DNA from: Dyella acidiphila
Lineage (GTDB): Bacteria > Pseudomonadota > Gammaproteobacteria > Xanthomonadales > Rhodanobacteraceae
DNA length: 64,000 bases
Direction: 5' to 3'
Assembly: GCF_014863405.1 (NCBI RefSeq)
Contig: NZ_JACZZA010000001.1
Location: 558,001 to 622,000, forward strand
Below, piece after piece: positions 26,640 to 37,000 of this stretch. The first letter of the stretch is position 1. Each line of letters opens with the position of its first letter. Under the pieces are notes generated by a model. That model saw only the letters and a list, made by a program, of their open reading frames with translations. It was not told where the DNA came from and made no database searches. Made by a program: the position numbers and the translations under genes.

Positions 26640-27497
26640 ATGGCCATCCTCCGCTGCCGCAGCGTTTTCATCTCCGATGTCCACCTGGGCACGCCTGATT
26701 GCAAGGCGGCCTACCTGCTGGATTTCCTGCGCAATCTGCAGTGCCAGAAGCTGTACCTGGTGGGCGACATCATCGATCTCGAAGCTCTGGGCCGCCGCAA
26801 GTGGTGGCATCAGGACCACAGCACCGTCATCGCCGAAGTGCTCGACATGGCACGGCGCGGGGTTGAGGTCACCTATATCCCCGGCAACCACGACGCGCCG
26901 CTGCGCGGCATGGTCGGGCAATCGATCTGCGGCGTGCGCATCGAACTGGATGCCGTGCACGTAGGCGCGGACGGACGCCGCTACCGGGTCAGCCACGGCG
27001 ACGAATACGATCCCGAGCAGATCGGCCGCAGCTGGATGCTGCATATCGGCGAAGCCATGCACCGCTTCATCTGCTGGAGCAATCGCCGCGTGAATGCCTG
27101 GCGCCGACGCATGGCGCTGCCGTACCTGCCGCTGTCGATTATCGTGAAATCGCATATCGGCAAGGCGCTGGCCTATATCCGCGCTTACGAGGAACGCGTC
27201 GCCGCCGATGCGCGCGAGCGCGGCATGGACGGGCATATCTGCGGCCATATCCATTACGGCCAGGTGCGCACCATCGACGGCGTGGTCTACCTCAACGATG
27301 GCGACTGGGTGGAACACTGCACCGCGCTGGTCGAAGACGAGATTGGCGCGATGGAGCTGATCCACTGGAGCGAGCAGCCCACTGCCCTGGGCCGCGCCAG
27401 CCGCGAACTGGTACTGCCGTCGCCCACCGCCGCCCTGGCGCTGGCCCCGCTGGCCCGCCGCAAGCGCGACCTGGACGAGCTGCGCCCCGCCGCCTGA
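26640..27497 (+). CDS. Calcineurin-type phosphatase, UDP-2,3-diacylglucosamine diphosphatase-like
   Basis: The 285-residue metallophosphoesterase has all five metal motifs: 'FISDVHLG' (D13, H15), 'VGDIID' (42-47), 'IPGNHD' (81-85), 'SHGDEYD' (H119) and 'GHIHYG'. The motif order and the intervening 'PYLPLSIIVKSHIGKALAYIRAYEE' match the LpxH2-like group annotated as UDP-2,3-diacylglucosamine diphosphatase, which takes part in lipid A synthesis; the exact substrate is not proven. The C-terminus is Ala/Leu-rich. It is divergent from the beta-hydroxylase across 166 bases and is followed by a CCCTCCCC-type hairpin. Confidence 0.82.
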   Translation: MAILRCRSVFISDVHLGTPDCKAAYLLDFLRNLQCQKLYLVGDIIDLEALGRRKWWHQDHSTVIAEVLDMARRGVEVTYIPGNHDAPLRGMVGQSICGVRIELDAVHVGADGRRYRVSHGDEYDPEQIGRSWMLHIGEAMHRFICWSNRRVNAWRRRMALPYLPLSIIVKSHIGKALAYIRAYEERVAADARERGMDGHICGHIHYGQVRTIDGVVYLNDGDWVEHCTALVEDEIGAMELIHWSEQPTALGRASRELVLPSPTAALALAPLARRKRDLDELRPAA

Positions 27498-27509
27498 TCC
27501 CCTGGACGA

Positions 27510-27532
27510 CCTCCCCTGCCCCGCAGGGGAGG
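27510..27532. repeat. Palindromic intergenic element, CCCTCCCC family, copy 2
   Basis: A 10-bp perfect stem (CCTCCCCTGC/GCAGGGGAGG) around CCC lies 13 bases after the phosphatase stop. It has no T-run. It shares the C/T-rich arm with the elements at 23365 and 42435. A separate 14-bp palindrome (CCTGCATATGCAGG, 27569-27582) follows before the next gene, just ahead of a TACAAT box at 27587. Confidence 0.55.
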
Positions 27533-27616
27533 GCCGGCAACATCCCACCTTGGAACATGGCCGACCCGCCTGCATATGCAGGGGGATACAATGTCCCTCT
27601 TTTGCCGGAGCCTTCC

Positions 27617-28543
27617 ATGTCCCTCGACAGCGCCACCCGCGACCGAATCGAAAGCCTGCTCAAAGACCACCGCGTGGTGCTGTTCATGAAAGGCACGCGC
27701 CAACAGCCGATGTGCGGCTTTTCCGCCGCCGCCACCAATACGCTCAACGAGCTGCTGCCCGACTACCACACGGTGAACGTGCTGGAGGATTCGGAGATCC
27801 GCGAGGGCATCAAGGCGTTCGGCAACTGGCCGACCATTCCGCAGCTGTATGTCGACGGCGAGCTGGTCGGCGGCGCCGACATCATTCGCCAGATGTACGG
27901 CAGCGGCGAGCTGCACCAGCTGTTCGGCGCCTCCGCGCCGGACCGCACGCCGCCGCAGATCACCATTACCGACAAGGCCGCCGAGGCGATCCGTCAGGGC
28001 ACGTCGAATGCACAGGGGCTCGCGCTGCATCTGGAAATCGGCCCGGACCACAGCGCCGGCTTCCAGCTGGCGCCGGGCAGCGAGCATGACATCGTAGTGG
28101 TGGCCAACGGCATCGAAGTGCACTTCGATCCGGCCAGCGCACAGCGCGCCAAGGGCATCGTGATCGACTGGGTCTCCACCATGCAGGGCGAAGGCCTGAG
28201 CCTGAAATTTCCCGGCGCCGGCACCGAGCTGAAGTCGATGAGCGTGCAGGAGCTGCAGCAGCGTCTGGCCAAAGGCGACATCACCCTGATCGACGTGCGC
28301 CCGGCCCAGGGCCGCCAGCTGGCTGCGCCGCTGCCGCAGGCGCGTGTGCTGGAAGAAGAGGGCTACGCCGCGCTGGCCGCGCTGCCCAAGGACACCGCAC
28401 TGGCCTTTATCTGCCACCACGGCATTTCCAGCCGTAGCGCGGCCGAGCGCTTCATCGCGCACGGCTTCACCGACATCTACAGCGTGGATGGCGGCATGGA
28501 CGCATGGGCGGCCGAGATCGACAGCAGCGTTCCGCGTTACTGA
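27617..28543 (+). CDS. Three-domain monothiol glutaredoxin, A-type-like and rhodanese fusion
   Basis: The 308-residue protein has a Grx4-type glutaredoxin at 1-105 with the monothiol site CGFS at 33-36 and 'NWPTIPQLYVDGELVGGADI'. From about 114 to 200 there is a domain with the A-type carrier fold pattern ('ITITDKAAEAIRQ', 'HDIVVVANGIEVHFDP', 'KGIVIDWV'). A rhodanese-like domain from about 205 has its active Cys in 'FICHHGISSRSAAERF' (C266). Monothiol CGFS glutaredoxins handle Fe-S clusters. The middle domain has no cysteine at all, so it cannot hold a cluster by the usual ligands. The start has GGAG upstream. A strong terminator follows, so the gene is alone. Confidence 0.85.
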   Translation: MSLDSATRDRIESLLKDHRVVLFMKGTRQQPMCGFSAAATNTLNELLPDYHTVNVLEDSEIREGIKAFGNWPTIPQLYVDGELVGGADIIRQMYGSGELHQLFGASAPDRTPPQITITDKAAEAIRQGTSNAQGLALHLEIGPDHSAGFQLAPGSEHDIVVVANGIEVHFDPASAQRAKGIVIDWVSTMQGEGLSLKFPGAGTELKSMSVQELQQRLAKGDITLIDVRPAQGRQLAAPLPQARVLEEEGYAALAALPKDTALAFICHHGISSRSAAERFIAHGFTDIYSVDGGMDAWAAEIDSSVPRY

Positions 28544-28566
28544 TCTCCAGCTTCGCGCATGAACCC

Positions 28567-28599
28567 AAGCACGGGACCTCAGGGTCCCGTGCTTTTTTT
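28567..28599 (+). terminator. Terminator of the glutaredoxin fusion gene
   Basis: A 12-bp perfect stem (AAGCACGGGACC/GGTCCCGTGCTT) with a TCAG loop is followed by seven T residues, 24 bases after the stop codon. Confidence 0.95.
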
Positions 28600-29143
28600 G
28601 TGCCTGTAGCGCCTCGGGGACAACTGAATAAGGCAGCAGGGACCCGCATTTCTCGGTCTATTCCGACCAGGAAATCACAAAAAAATACGATTGGATTTAA
28701 CTACCGTTAAGTAAAAACTTGCGATTGACTGCCCATGCTGACGGCGGCTGGACATCGTGCAGCGCCGCAACGGCCAGCCAGTCTCTGGGAAATTCCCTAA
28801 TAATATTAAGTAGCTAAGTTTGACTACCCGCCATGGCGCATATGCCACGCGCAAAGCGTGCCAACTTCGTCCGTAAAAAATTTCGCCATCTTTTCGTAAG
28901 CATTGCGTAAGAATTTGGCATTTCGTAATTTCGTACGCGGCCTGGTTGTAACGGCATCGCCGCCGGACCGGCCTCCCGGGTGTGGGGACACCCGGTCGAA
29001 TCGGGCATAGCAAGCCACCCAACCAGAGGTATCGCAGGACGAGGCTGGAGCCTCGTGCGCGGCTTCGCCGTGGGCGGCAGACCGGTTCGATGAAAGTTCC
29101 AGGCGCAGCAACGAGAACAATCATCATCAACCGAGGTTCAACC
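28600..29143 (+). promoter_or_regulatory. Long AT-rich upstream region of Oar-like receptor 1
   Basis: This stretch of over 500 bases has no convincing gene. It is markedly AT-rich up to about 28940 and contains several CGTAA elements (CCGTAAAAAATTT near 28871, TTCGTAAGC near 28893, GCGTAAGAATTT near 28905, CGTAATTT at 28924-28931) and TTAAGTA at 28707 and 28806. Farther down, an 8-bp hairpin (CCGGGTGT/ACACCCGG, loop GGGG) lies at 28976-28995 in the probable mRNA leader. The AT-rich motifs recur upstream of the other Oar-like receptor. It is probably the control region of the receptor at 29144; I cannot fix the promoter. Confidence 0.5.
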
Positions 29144-32100
29144 ATGATTTCCAGCCATGCCAAGCGCCGCGAAGGTTTCCTGCCTGCGCGACGACAGATC
29201 GCCTTTGCCGTATCGCTCGGCCTCAGCCTTGCCGCCGGCGTGCTGCACGCGCAATCGAACTCTACCGGCGTGATCTTCGGCCAGGCCGAAGCCGGCGCAA
29301 CTATCCACATCGAAAGCGCGCAGACCGGCCTGCGCCGCGACCTCACCACCGATTCGCAAGGCCGCTATCGCGCGGCGTCGCTGCCGATCGGCTCGTATTC
29401 GGTGTCGGTGATCCGCGATGGCAAGGTGATCGACAGCCGCAACAACGTACAGACCACGATCAGCAGCGGTACCGAGGTGTCGTTCGCCAACGCCGCCAGC
29501 GCGGCCAATGCCAAGAACCTCGGCACGGTAAGCGTCACCGCCAATTCGATGCCGGCGATCGACGTATCGTCGGTGGACTCGCGCACCGTACTCAACGCCA
29601 CCCAGCTGTCCGAGCTGCCGATTGCGCGCACGTCGATCAGTTCGATCGCGCTGCTGGCGCCGGGCACCGTGCCGGCAGCGCGCGGCTATGGCAATGCGTT
29701 GTCGTTCGGCGGTTCGTCGGCCTCGGAGAACTCGTTCTACATCAACGGATTTTCGGTCACCAATCCGCTCACCGGCGTGAGTTCGCGCCAGCTGCCGTAT
29801 GACGCGATCGACCAGGAACAGGTACTGATCGGCGGCTACGGCGCCGAATACGGCCGCTCCACCGGCGGCGTGATCAACGTGGTCTCCAAGCGCGGTACCA
29901 ACGACTGGAAGGGCGACGTGCAGATGTTCTGGTCGCCCAGCGCGCTGGCGCAGGAGCCGCGCAATGTGCATCGCCGCGACGGCTCGCTCTACCAGATCGG
30001 CAACAACTACGCCGGCCGCGACAGGGATGAGCTGCAGTACTCGGGCTCGATCGGCGGCCCGCTGATCAAGGATAAATTGTTCTTCTTCGGCGCCGCCGAT
30101 GCGATCCACTCCAACGACCAGCTGTACACGCCGCAGACTGCCGGCTCCACCGCGCAGAACGACAACAACCGCATCACCCGCTGGCTGGCCAAGGTCGACT
30201 GGAACATCACCGACAGCAACATCGTCGAATTCACCGCCATCGGCGACGACGAACAGACCGATTCGCAGATCTACGGCTACAACTACCTCAGCGGCCAGAA
30301 CACCGGCTATCTCGGCCATCAGTACACCAAGAACTACAACGGCACGCAGACCAACGGCACGCCGGGCGGCAACGTCTACATCGCGCACTACACCGGTTAC
30401 ATCACCGATGACCTGACGATCAACGCGATGTACGGCAAGAGCAATTCCGATCACATGCAGACGCTCACTGGCCAGGGTGGTTCGGCTTGTCCCTCGATCC
30501 AGGACAACCGCGCCATCGCTGCCACCAATCCGGCGCCGAGCTGCCAGTTCGGCAACTCCACCGTGCTGCGCCCCGGCTCGAAGGACAGCACTGCGGGCTG
30601 GAGCCTCAACGTCGAATATCGCCTCGGCGATCACGATCTGCGCGCCGGCATGGACAACTACAACCTGCGCGCCACCTGGGGCAGCGCGCCTGTAGGCGGC
30701 ACGCAGTGGCGCTACTACGACGTCGGGAACGGCCAGGCGATCCAGCAGCGCCTTACCAACCTCGGCCTGAGTCCGACGCTGTACAACCCGGCCAACTTCG
30801 CCAACGGCTGGTACGCGGAATCCACCGGCCTCAGCACCGGCACCTCGGCACGCACCGCGCAGCGTTCGGAATTCGTGGAAGACAACTGGCAGGTGACGGA
30901 TCGCTGGCATGCCTACATCGGCCTGCGCAACGAACAGTTCACCAACTACAACGGTATCGGCCAGGCGTATGCACGCGAACGCCATCAGCTCGATCCGCGC
31001 CTGGGTGTGTCGTGGGACGTATACGGCGACAGCACGCTGAAGGTGTACGCCAATGCCGGCCGCTACCATCTGGGCCTGCCCACCAGCGTCGCGGTGCGCG
31101 GCGCCGGTCCGTCCACCTTCCCATCCACCTACTACAGCTTCACCGGCATCGATCCGCTCACCGGCGTGCCGACCGGCATCAGCACCGGTGCGGCCTATTC
31201 CGGTACGTACTACAACAACGGTGCCAACGGCGTACCGCCGGATGCCAAGACCGTTTCGATCAAGAACCTGAAAACCTACTACCAGGACGAGTTCATCCTC
31301 GGCTTCGACAAGCAGCTGTCGGAAACCTGGACGGTCGGCGCGAAGGCGATGTTCCGCGTGCTGCGCAACCTGATCGACGACACCTGCGATGCGCGCCCGC
31401 TGCAGGCCTGGGGCGATGCGCATGGGCTGAGCGACCAGGTAGCCGCTGGCCTGGCGCGCAGCACGGGCTGCTGGCTGTTCAACCCGGGCAACCACGGCAC
31501 CTTCGTGCTGTCGCCGGCACCGGGCCAGTACCTGGATGTGCCGCTCACCGCCGCCGAAATCGGCGAGCCCAAGGCGAAACGCCGCTACTACATGCTCGAC
31601 ATGTACGCCGAGCACCAGTTCAGCGACAAGTGGTACGGCCGCTTCGAATACACCTTCTCGCGCAGCTACGGCAATTCGGAAGGCCAGATGAATTCGGACA
31701 TCGTGCAGGCCGACGTGTCGACCACGGAAAGCTGGGATTTTCCGGAGATCATGGAAAACACCAACGGTCCGCTGGCCAACGACCAGACACACCAGATCCG
31801 CATCCTCGGCACCTATCAGCCGACACCGGAGTGGCGCTTGTCGACGGTCACCCGCATTGCTTCCGGCACGCCGATCAGCTGCATCGGTGCGCGTCCGGAA
31901 TCGGCGGGCGGCGATCCGATGAATTACCAGGCGGCCTATTTCTGGTGCAACGGCCAGCCCTCGGCACGCGGCTCCAAGGGCCGTACCCCGTGGACGTATG
32001 GCCTGGACTTCAGCGCCGCCTGGCAGCCGGCCTTCCTCGATCACCGCTTCACGCTGTCGGCGGATATTTTCAATCTGCTCGGCAAGCAGCGCGTAACGCA

Positions 32101-32218
32101 GCTGTATGAGTCCTGCGAGAACGCTTCCGGTGCAACGGTGATCGATTGCTTCCGTCCGCGTTCGTTCCAGGATCCGCGCTACGTCCGCCTCGGCGCGCGC
32201 TACGACTTCACGCTCTGA
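29144..32218 (+). CDS. TonB-dependent receptor with Oar-like N-terminal domain, copy 1
   Basis: The 1024-residue outer-membrane protein has a signal peptide ending near 'VLHAQS', then a carboxypeptidase-regulatory-like domain ('GVIFGQAEAGATIHIESAQTG', 'DSQGRYRAASLPIGSYSVSV'). Next come the TonB-box-like 'LGTVSVTAN' and a plug ('QLSELPIARTSISSIALLAPGTV', 'INGFSVTNPLTG', 'GAEYGRSTGGVINVVSKRGTN') and a large barrel ending in 'RYVRLGARYDFTL'. This is the build of the Oar/SusC-like TonB receptors common in Xanthomonadales; ligands are mostly unknown. The start at 29144 has GAGG upstream. It is followed by a terminator and then by a TPR-sulfotransferase gene. Confidence 0.92.
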   Translation: MISSHAKRREGFLPARRQIAFAVSLGLSLAAGVLHAQSNSTGVIFGQAEAGATIHIESAQTGLRRDLTTDSQGRYRAASLPIGSYSVSVIRDGKVIDSRNNVQTTISSGTEVSFANAASAANAKNLGTVSVTANSMPAIDVSSVDSRTVLNATQLSELPIARTSISSIALLAPGTVPAARGYGNALSFGGSSASENSFYINGFSVTNPLTGVSSRQLPYDAIDQEQVLIGGYGAEYGRSTGGVINVVSKRGTNDWKGDVQMFWSPSALAQEPRNVHRRDGSLYQIGNNYAGRDRDELQYSGSIGGPLIKDKLFFFGAADAIHSNDQLYTPQTAGSTAQNDNNRITRWLAKVDWNITDSNIVEFTAIGDDEQTDSQIYGYNYLSGQNTGYLGHQYTKNYNGTQTNGTPGGNVYIAHYTGYITDDLTINAMYGKSNSDHMQTLTGQGGSACPSIQDNRAIAATNPAPSCQFGNSTVLRPGSKDSTAGWSLNVEYRLGDHDLRAGMDNYNLRATWGSAPVGGTQWRYYDVGNGQAIQQRLTNLGLSPTLYNPANFANGWYAESTGLSTGTSARTAQRSEFVEDNWQVTDRWHAYIGLRNEQFTNYNGIGQAYARERHQLDPRLGVSWDVYGDSTLKVYANAGRYHLGLPTSVAVRGAGPSTFPSTYYSFTGIDPLTGVPTGISTGAAYSGTYYNNGANGVPPDAKTVSIKNLKTYYQDEFILGFDKQLSETWTVGAKAMFRVLRNLIDDTCDARPLQAWGDAHGLSDQVAAGLARSTGCWLFNPGNHGTFVLSPAPGQYLDVPLTAAEIGEPKAKRRYYMLDMYAEHQFSDKWYGRFEYTFSRSYGNSEGQMNSDIVQADVSTTESWDFPEIMENTNGPLANDQTHQIRILGTYQPTPEWRLSTVTRIASGTPISCIGARPESAGGDPMNYQAAYFWCNGQPSARGSKGRTPWTYGLDFSAAWQPAFLDHRFTLSADIFNLLGKQRVTQLYESCENASGATVIDCFRPRSFQDPRYVRLGARYDFTL

Positions 32219-32292
32219 GGTCGCTCCCCATGCGGGCTCAGGGACGAGTCCGCACCTTTTTCACGCGGCATGCGTCGCTTTCCTCCAGCACA

Positions 32293-32320
32293 GGCCATCC
32301 TTCGGGGTGGCCTCTTTTTT
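32293..32320 (+). terminator. Terminator after Oar-like receptor 1
   Basis: The stem GGCCATCC/GGGTGGCC with a TTCG tetraloop is followed by CTTTTTT, about 75 bases beyond the receptor stop codon. It separates the receptor from the sulfotransferase transcript, at least partly. Confidence 0.85.
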
Positions 32321-32387
32321 CGCCGCCGCCCGGGCCGCTGATGTAGTCTTTCGCGTTGGATCACAGCGGCTTTCGGGGATACGCAAC

Positions 32388-33986
32388 ATGACGGCAAACC
32401 AGGCTCCATCGCCGGAAGATCGTGCAGCTGGCTTGTCGCCCACCGCCCGTCGTTTTCTGGAGGAGGCCAGCCAGGCGTTTGGCCGCGGCCAGCCAGGCAT
32501 CGCCGAGCGCTCATTGATCAGCGCGCTGGCCTTGGCGCCGAAGAACGCCGAAGTCCACATGCTGCTGGGCATCGCATCGCAAATGCAGGGCGACCACGCC
32601 AAGGCCGTCGAGGCGTTCGAGCATGCACTTCGCCTGCGCGCCGACGACGCCCCCACCGTGATGTATCTGGGCATCTCGCAGTTCGAGCGCGGCGCGGTGG
32701 AGCAGGCCCTGGCGTCCTTCCAGCGCGCATGCGAACTGGCGCCGCAGATGACGCCGGCCTGGTACAACCTGGGCAAGGCCTTGAAAGTGCAATGGCGCCG
32801 CGTGGAAGCCTGCCAGGCGATGGAGCGCGTGCTGCAGCTCGATCCCGCACACATGCTGGCGCGCCTTAGCTTGGCCGATACCCAGCTAAGCCTGGGCGAC
32901 GTAGCCGCTGCGATCGCCAACTACCGCGAGGTATTGCGCCGCCAGCCCGAGCATCCCGAAGCATGGTTTGCCTTGGCCAATCTGAAGACCGAAGCGCTTA
33001 GCGAACAAGATGTCACGCTACTGCAGCGCGCGTTCCGCAAGCCGGGCCTGGCCGCCGATGCACGCATCCGACTCGGCTTCGCGCTGGCCAAGGCGCTGGA
33101 AGACCAGGCCGCCTACGCCGCTTCGTTCGAGGTGCTGCGCGAAGCCAATACGCTGAAGCGCACGCAGTTGCGCTGGAGCGCTGCGGAAGAACACGCGCGT
33201 GTCGACGCCATCATGTCGGCGTTTGCTGCCTCCATGCCGGCGCCGCTCGATCCGACGCTGGGCCATGAAGTCATTTTCATCGCCAGCTTGCCGCGCTCGG
33301 GTTCCACCCTGATCGAGCAGATCCTGGCCTCGCATCCGCAGGTGGAAGGTGCGGACGAAATCACCGATCTGCCGCAGGTGCTCGACGAAGAATCCAGACG
33401 CCGCGGCCAGCCGTTTCCGCAATGGGTCGCGGCGGCCACCGCCGAGGACTGGGCGCGGCTGGGGCGCGACTATCTCGCACGCACCGCGCGCTGGCGCCTG
33501 CAGCGCCCGCGCTTTACCGACAAGAACATGCTGACTTGGCAGTACCTGGGCGCGGCCCTGGCAATGCTGCCGGGCGCGCGCGTGATCAACTGCCATCGCG
33601 ATGCCGTGGAAACCTGTTTTGCCTGCTATCGCCAGCTCTTCAGCATCGGCTCGCATTTCAGCTACGACCTTGACGACATGGCGAGCTACTACAACGACTA
33701 CGTGCGTCTTTGCCATTACTGGCAACAGCGTCATCCGCAGCAGGTGCTGGACTATTCCTATGAAGCCCTGCTCGCTGACAGCGAGCCGCAGATTCGGCGC
33801 CTGCTGGATTTCTGCGGCCTGGACTTCGATCCCGCCTGCCTGGCGTTCCACCAGACCTCGCGCACCGTGCTCAGCACCGCCAGCGCCGCCCAGGTACGCC
33901 AGCCATTGCAGAAGAGCACCGCACGCGCAGCGCATTACGAAGCTCAGCTGGCGCCGTTGCGCGCACGTCTGCAGTCGACAAGCTAA
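32388..33986 (+). CDS. TPR-domain sulfotransferase, copy 2
   Basis: This 532-residue protein has about five TPR units (about 20-200, with Ala/Leu-rich helices such as 'ALALAPKNAEVHMLLGIASQMQGDHAKAVEAFEHAL' split by short turns) and a C-terminal sulfotransferase domain from about 290. The PAPS loop is 'FIASLPRSGSTLIEQIL' (about 297-313). The 3'-phosphate region is 'VINCHRDAVETCFACYRQLF'; 'YSYEALLADSEPQIRRLLDFCGLDFDPACL' is the usual C-terminal helix pair. There is no signal peptide. It has the same architecture as copy 1 but is clearly diverged. It lies between the two Oar-like receptor genes and has a bidirectional terminator behind it. Confidence 0.87.
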   Translation: MTANQAPSPEDRAAGLSPTARRFLEEASQAFGRGQPGIAERSLISALALAPKNAEVHMLLGIASQMQGDHAKAVEAFEHALRLRADDAPTVMYLGISQFERGAVEQALASFQRACELAPQMTPAWYNLGKALKVQWRRVEACQAMERVLQLDPAHMLARLSLADTQLSLGDVAAAIANYREVLRRQPEHPEAWFALANLKTEALSEQDVTLLQRAFRKPGLAADARIRLGFALAKALEDQAAYAASFEVLREANTLKRTQLRWSAAEEHARVDAIMSAFAASMPAPLDPTLGHEVIFIASLPRSGSTLIEQILASHPQVEGADEITDLPQVLDEESRRRGQPFPQWVAAATAEDWARLGRDYLARTARWRLQRPRFTDKNMLTWQYLGAALAMLPGARVINCHRDAVETCFACYRQLFSIGSHFSYDLDDMASYYNDYVRLCHYWQQRHPQQVLDYSYEALLADSEPQIRRLLDFCGLDFDPACLAFHQTSRTVLSTASAAQVRQPLQKSTARAAHYEAQLAPLRARLQSTS

Positions 33987-34010
33987 ACACACCGCATCCG
34001 CTCGATGCAT

Positions 34011-34045
34011 AAAAAAAGCCGCCGGATGACCGGCGGCTTTTTTTG
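34011..34045. terminator. Bidirectional terminator between sulfotransferase 2 and Oar-like receptor 2
   Basis: The stem GCCGCCGG/CCGGCGGC with an ATGA loop is flanked by seven A on the left and seven T on the right, so it serves both convergent genes. Confidence 0.95.
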
Positions 34046-34097
34046 TTTTGCTGCAACGTGGCTGGAAGAAGCCAGCCACGTTGTATTTGCTTGACGC

Positions 34098-37000
34098 TTA
34101 CCAGTCGTAGGTAACGCCGACCTGCACGGTACGCGGAGCTTCCACTGCCGCGGCGCCGTTGGACAGCTGGTACACCGACTTGTACAGCGCGTTCGGCGAA
34201 GCCACGGTACCGAAGTCTGCCTGGTACTGGGTGATCTTCTGCTCGTTGGTCACGTTGCGAACCTGCAGCTGGAAGCCCAGCTTCTTGTCCGCCCACAGCG
34301 GGCGATATTCCAAGGTCAGGTCCAGCGTGTGGATCCACGGAGTGAAGCCGGTGCTGCCCGCCGGGGTCGGCACGCCGCCGCACCAGTGGTAGGCACCCAC
34401 GCCGTAGCCCAGGCCCGGGTTGCTTTCGTTCGGACCGTACAAGCCAAGGCACGAAGCCGGGGTACCCGAAGCGATCTGCAGCACGCCGCTGATCGACCAT
34501 TCCGGCAGGAACTGGTAGGTACCGTAAGCCTTCAGCACATGCTTGCGGTTGTTCGACTGCAGGCCGTTGGCGGCCGACATCACCTGGCCGTAGTCCCACT
34601 GCTCGGTCGCCGACTGAGAAGTACCGCCCTGGCCGATGTTCGACTGGGTCGGACCTTCGGTGGTGCCGTAGCTCTTGGAGTAGACGTAGTCCACCTTCGC
34701 CCACCACTTGCCATCCCACGGATGCTCCAGGAAGAGCTCCAGAGAGTAGAAGTTGCGGTAAGCCGGCGGATACAGCAGCTGCGACGGGCTGACCCAGCCG
34801 TAGGCGTAACCGCCGTTGGCGTTCTGCAGCTTGTAGTACTCGGTCGAACCCGGGTTGATCAGGATACTGGCGTTGGCGTTCAGCGGACCGCCGTTGGCGC
34901 AGTTGCCGCCGGTCTGGCCGGCCAGGCCCGGATTCTGAGCCATGACGGCGTCGCAGATCGCGTACTGGCCTTCGCCGGTATCGTCGATGATGCGGCCCAG
35001 CTTGGTCCAGGTACCGGTTACGCCGTAATCCCACGACGGGTTGATCTGCTGCTGGAAGCCCAAGACGTAGGAATCCTGGTACTCAGCCTTCAGATTGCGC
35101 GCCGCAACCGTGGAAGCGTCGAGCGGCTGGCCATACTCGTTGTTGGCCGACACCGGCACGCCCGGACCTGCGGTCTGGCCGATCGAGGGGATCGCGGTCA
35201 GGCCGGTCGGAGCGCCGTTACCGTCGATACCGGTATAGGTGTAGTACTGGCCGGTATAGGTCGAAGCCGAGGCTTCACGCAGAGCCACGCCGGTCGGCAG
35301 CGCGAGGTAGTAGCGGCCCGCGTTGGCGAACAGCTTCATGCTCGAGTCGCCGAGGATGTCCCAGCTGAAGCCCAGGCGCGGGGCCCACTGCGGCTTGGTC
35401 AGACGCACATAGGCTTCGCCGACCGGGTTGTAGTTGGTGAACTGGTCGTTACGCAGACCGAGGTTCAACAACATGTTCGGCGTAACCTGCCAGGTATCCT
35501 TGATGTACTGCGCGCGCTGTGCCACTTCCACCGATGCGCTGGTGATGTAGACAGTCTTTTCGACGTAGTACTCGCTGCCGATCGGGGCGACGTACGGAGC
35601 GGCGTTCGGGTTGTTGCCCACGATCGCCTGGCCCGGGGTGGCGGGGCCGTAGTTCCAGTAGTAGCCAGGACCGGTCGGGATCGAACCGTCGTTGATGTCG
35701 CGCGTGGTCTGGTTGTCGATACCAACCTGGATGTTGTGATCGCCGAGCTTGTAGCTCAGGTCAAAACGCAGGTTGGTTTCTTCCGACTTGTGGTTCGGGT
35801 TGGTGACGTCGGCGTACAGCTGGCTGTTGGTGCAGTTCTGAGCCGGGCAATAAGCCGGGTTCTGATAGTTCGCACCAGCAATGGCCGGCAGCGAGGACGC
35901 GGTACCCGGGGTAGTCGAGTAGTACGTGCCGTCCATCTTGCCGTACAGCACGTTCAAGGTCAGGTCGTCGGTGATGTACGACGTGAACTTGGCGATGCCG
36001 AGGTTGAAGTTGTTCTTGAAGAACGTGTTGTAGCCGGCGAACGCGCCTTCGCTACGGGTGGCGTAGTCGTAGTTGTAGTAGTCACCGTTGTAGTTTTCCG
36101 TCGACTTGATACCGGTCAGCGACAGAATGTTCGAATCGGTGATGTTCCAGTCCAACTTCGCGTAGTACTTCGGATTGGAGTACTTGTTCTGGTACTCGTA
36201 AGGCGTACCGCTGTTCGCGCTGACGTTGTCCGTATCGCGATGATCGGCTTCGGCAGCGATGAAGAAGAACAGCTTGTCCTTGATCAGCGGGCCGCCGACG
36301 TAGGCGTCGTAGATCTGTTCCCACTGCGAGTTGTCATTGCGGTACTGCAGCAGGCTGCCCGGAGCCGTCGACCCGGAGGTGATGGCGGGGTTGCGGTAGT
36401 ACATGTTTGCCTGCGTGCCATTGGCACCCGACGGCGACCAGAACACTGCGCCACCGAAGTGCCACGTGTTGGTGCCGCTCGCGCCCACCTGGCTGATCAC
36501 GCCGCCGGTCGAACGACCGTATTCCGGACCGTAACCGTTGGTGAGGGTTTCCTGCTGGGCGATCGCGCCGTAGGGCAGCGTGATACCGCCCGAGTCGGAC
36601 AGCGGATCGGTGGTGTTGAAGCCGTTGATGTAGTACGCGTTTTCAACCACCGACGAACCACCGAACGACACCAGCGGTTCACCGGTCGGGCCGCCGCCGA
36701 GCGCGCTCGCGCCCTGCACGGTGCCCGGCGCCAGCAAGGCGATCGCCGCACCGGTACGGGCCAACGGCAGGTTCTTCAGCTGCTCGGAGGTGATAACCGT
36801 GCTTTCCTGCGTCGAGCTCACGTCGATCGGCGGAATCGCATTGGCGGTCACCATCACCGACGACAGATTCTGTGCGTTGCTGGACGAAGCGGCGCCGGCA
36901 GCGGCGACGAAGTCCACGTTCACGTTACCGGCAGCCAGGGCGGTCACGCCCTTCTTGGTCTGCACGGCCTGACCGTTCTGCATCAGGGTGACGTCATAGG

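Noticed and set aside
29138-32044. Very long open frame antisense to Oar-like receptor 1
   Set aside because: Same antisense composition effect; similar frames exist opposite the other receptors (20298-22991, 34329-37157).
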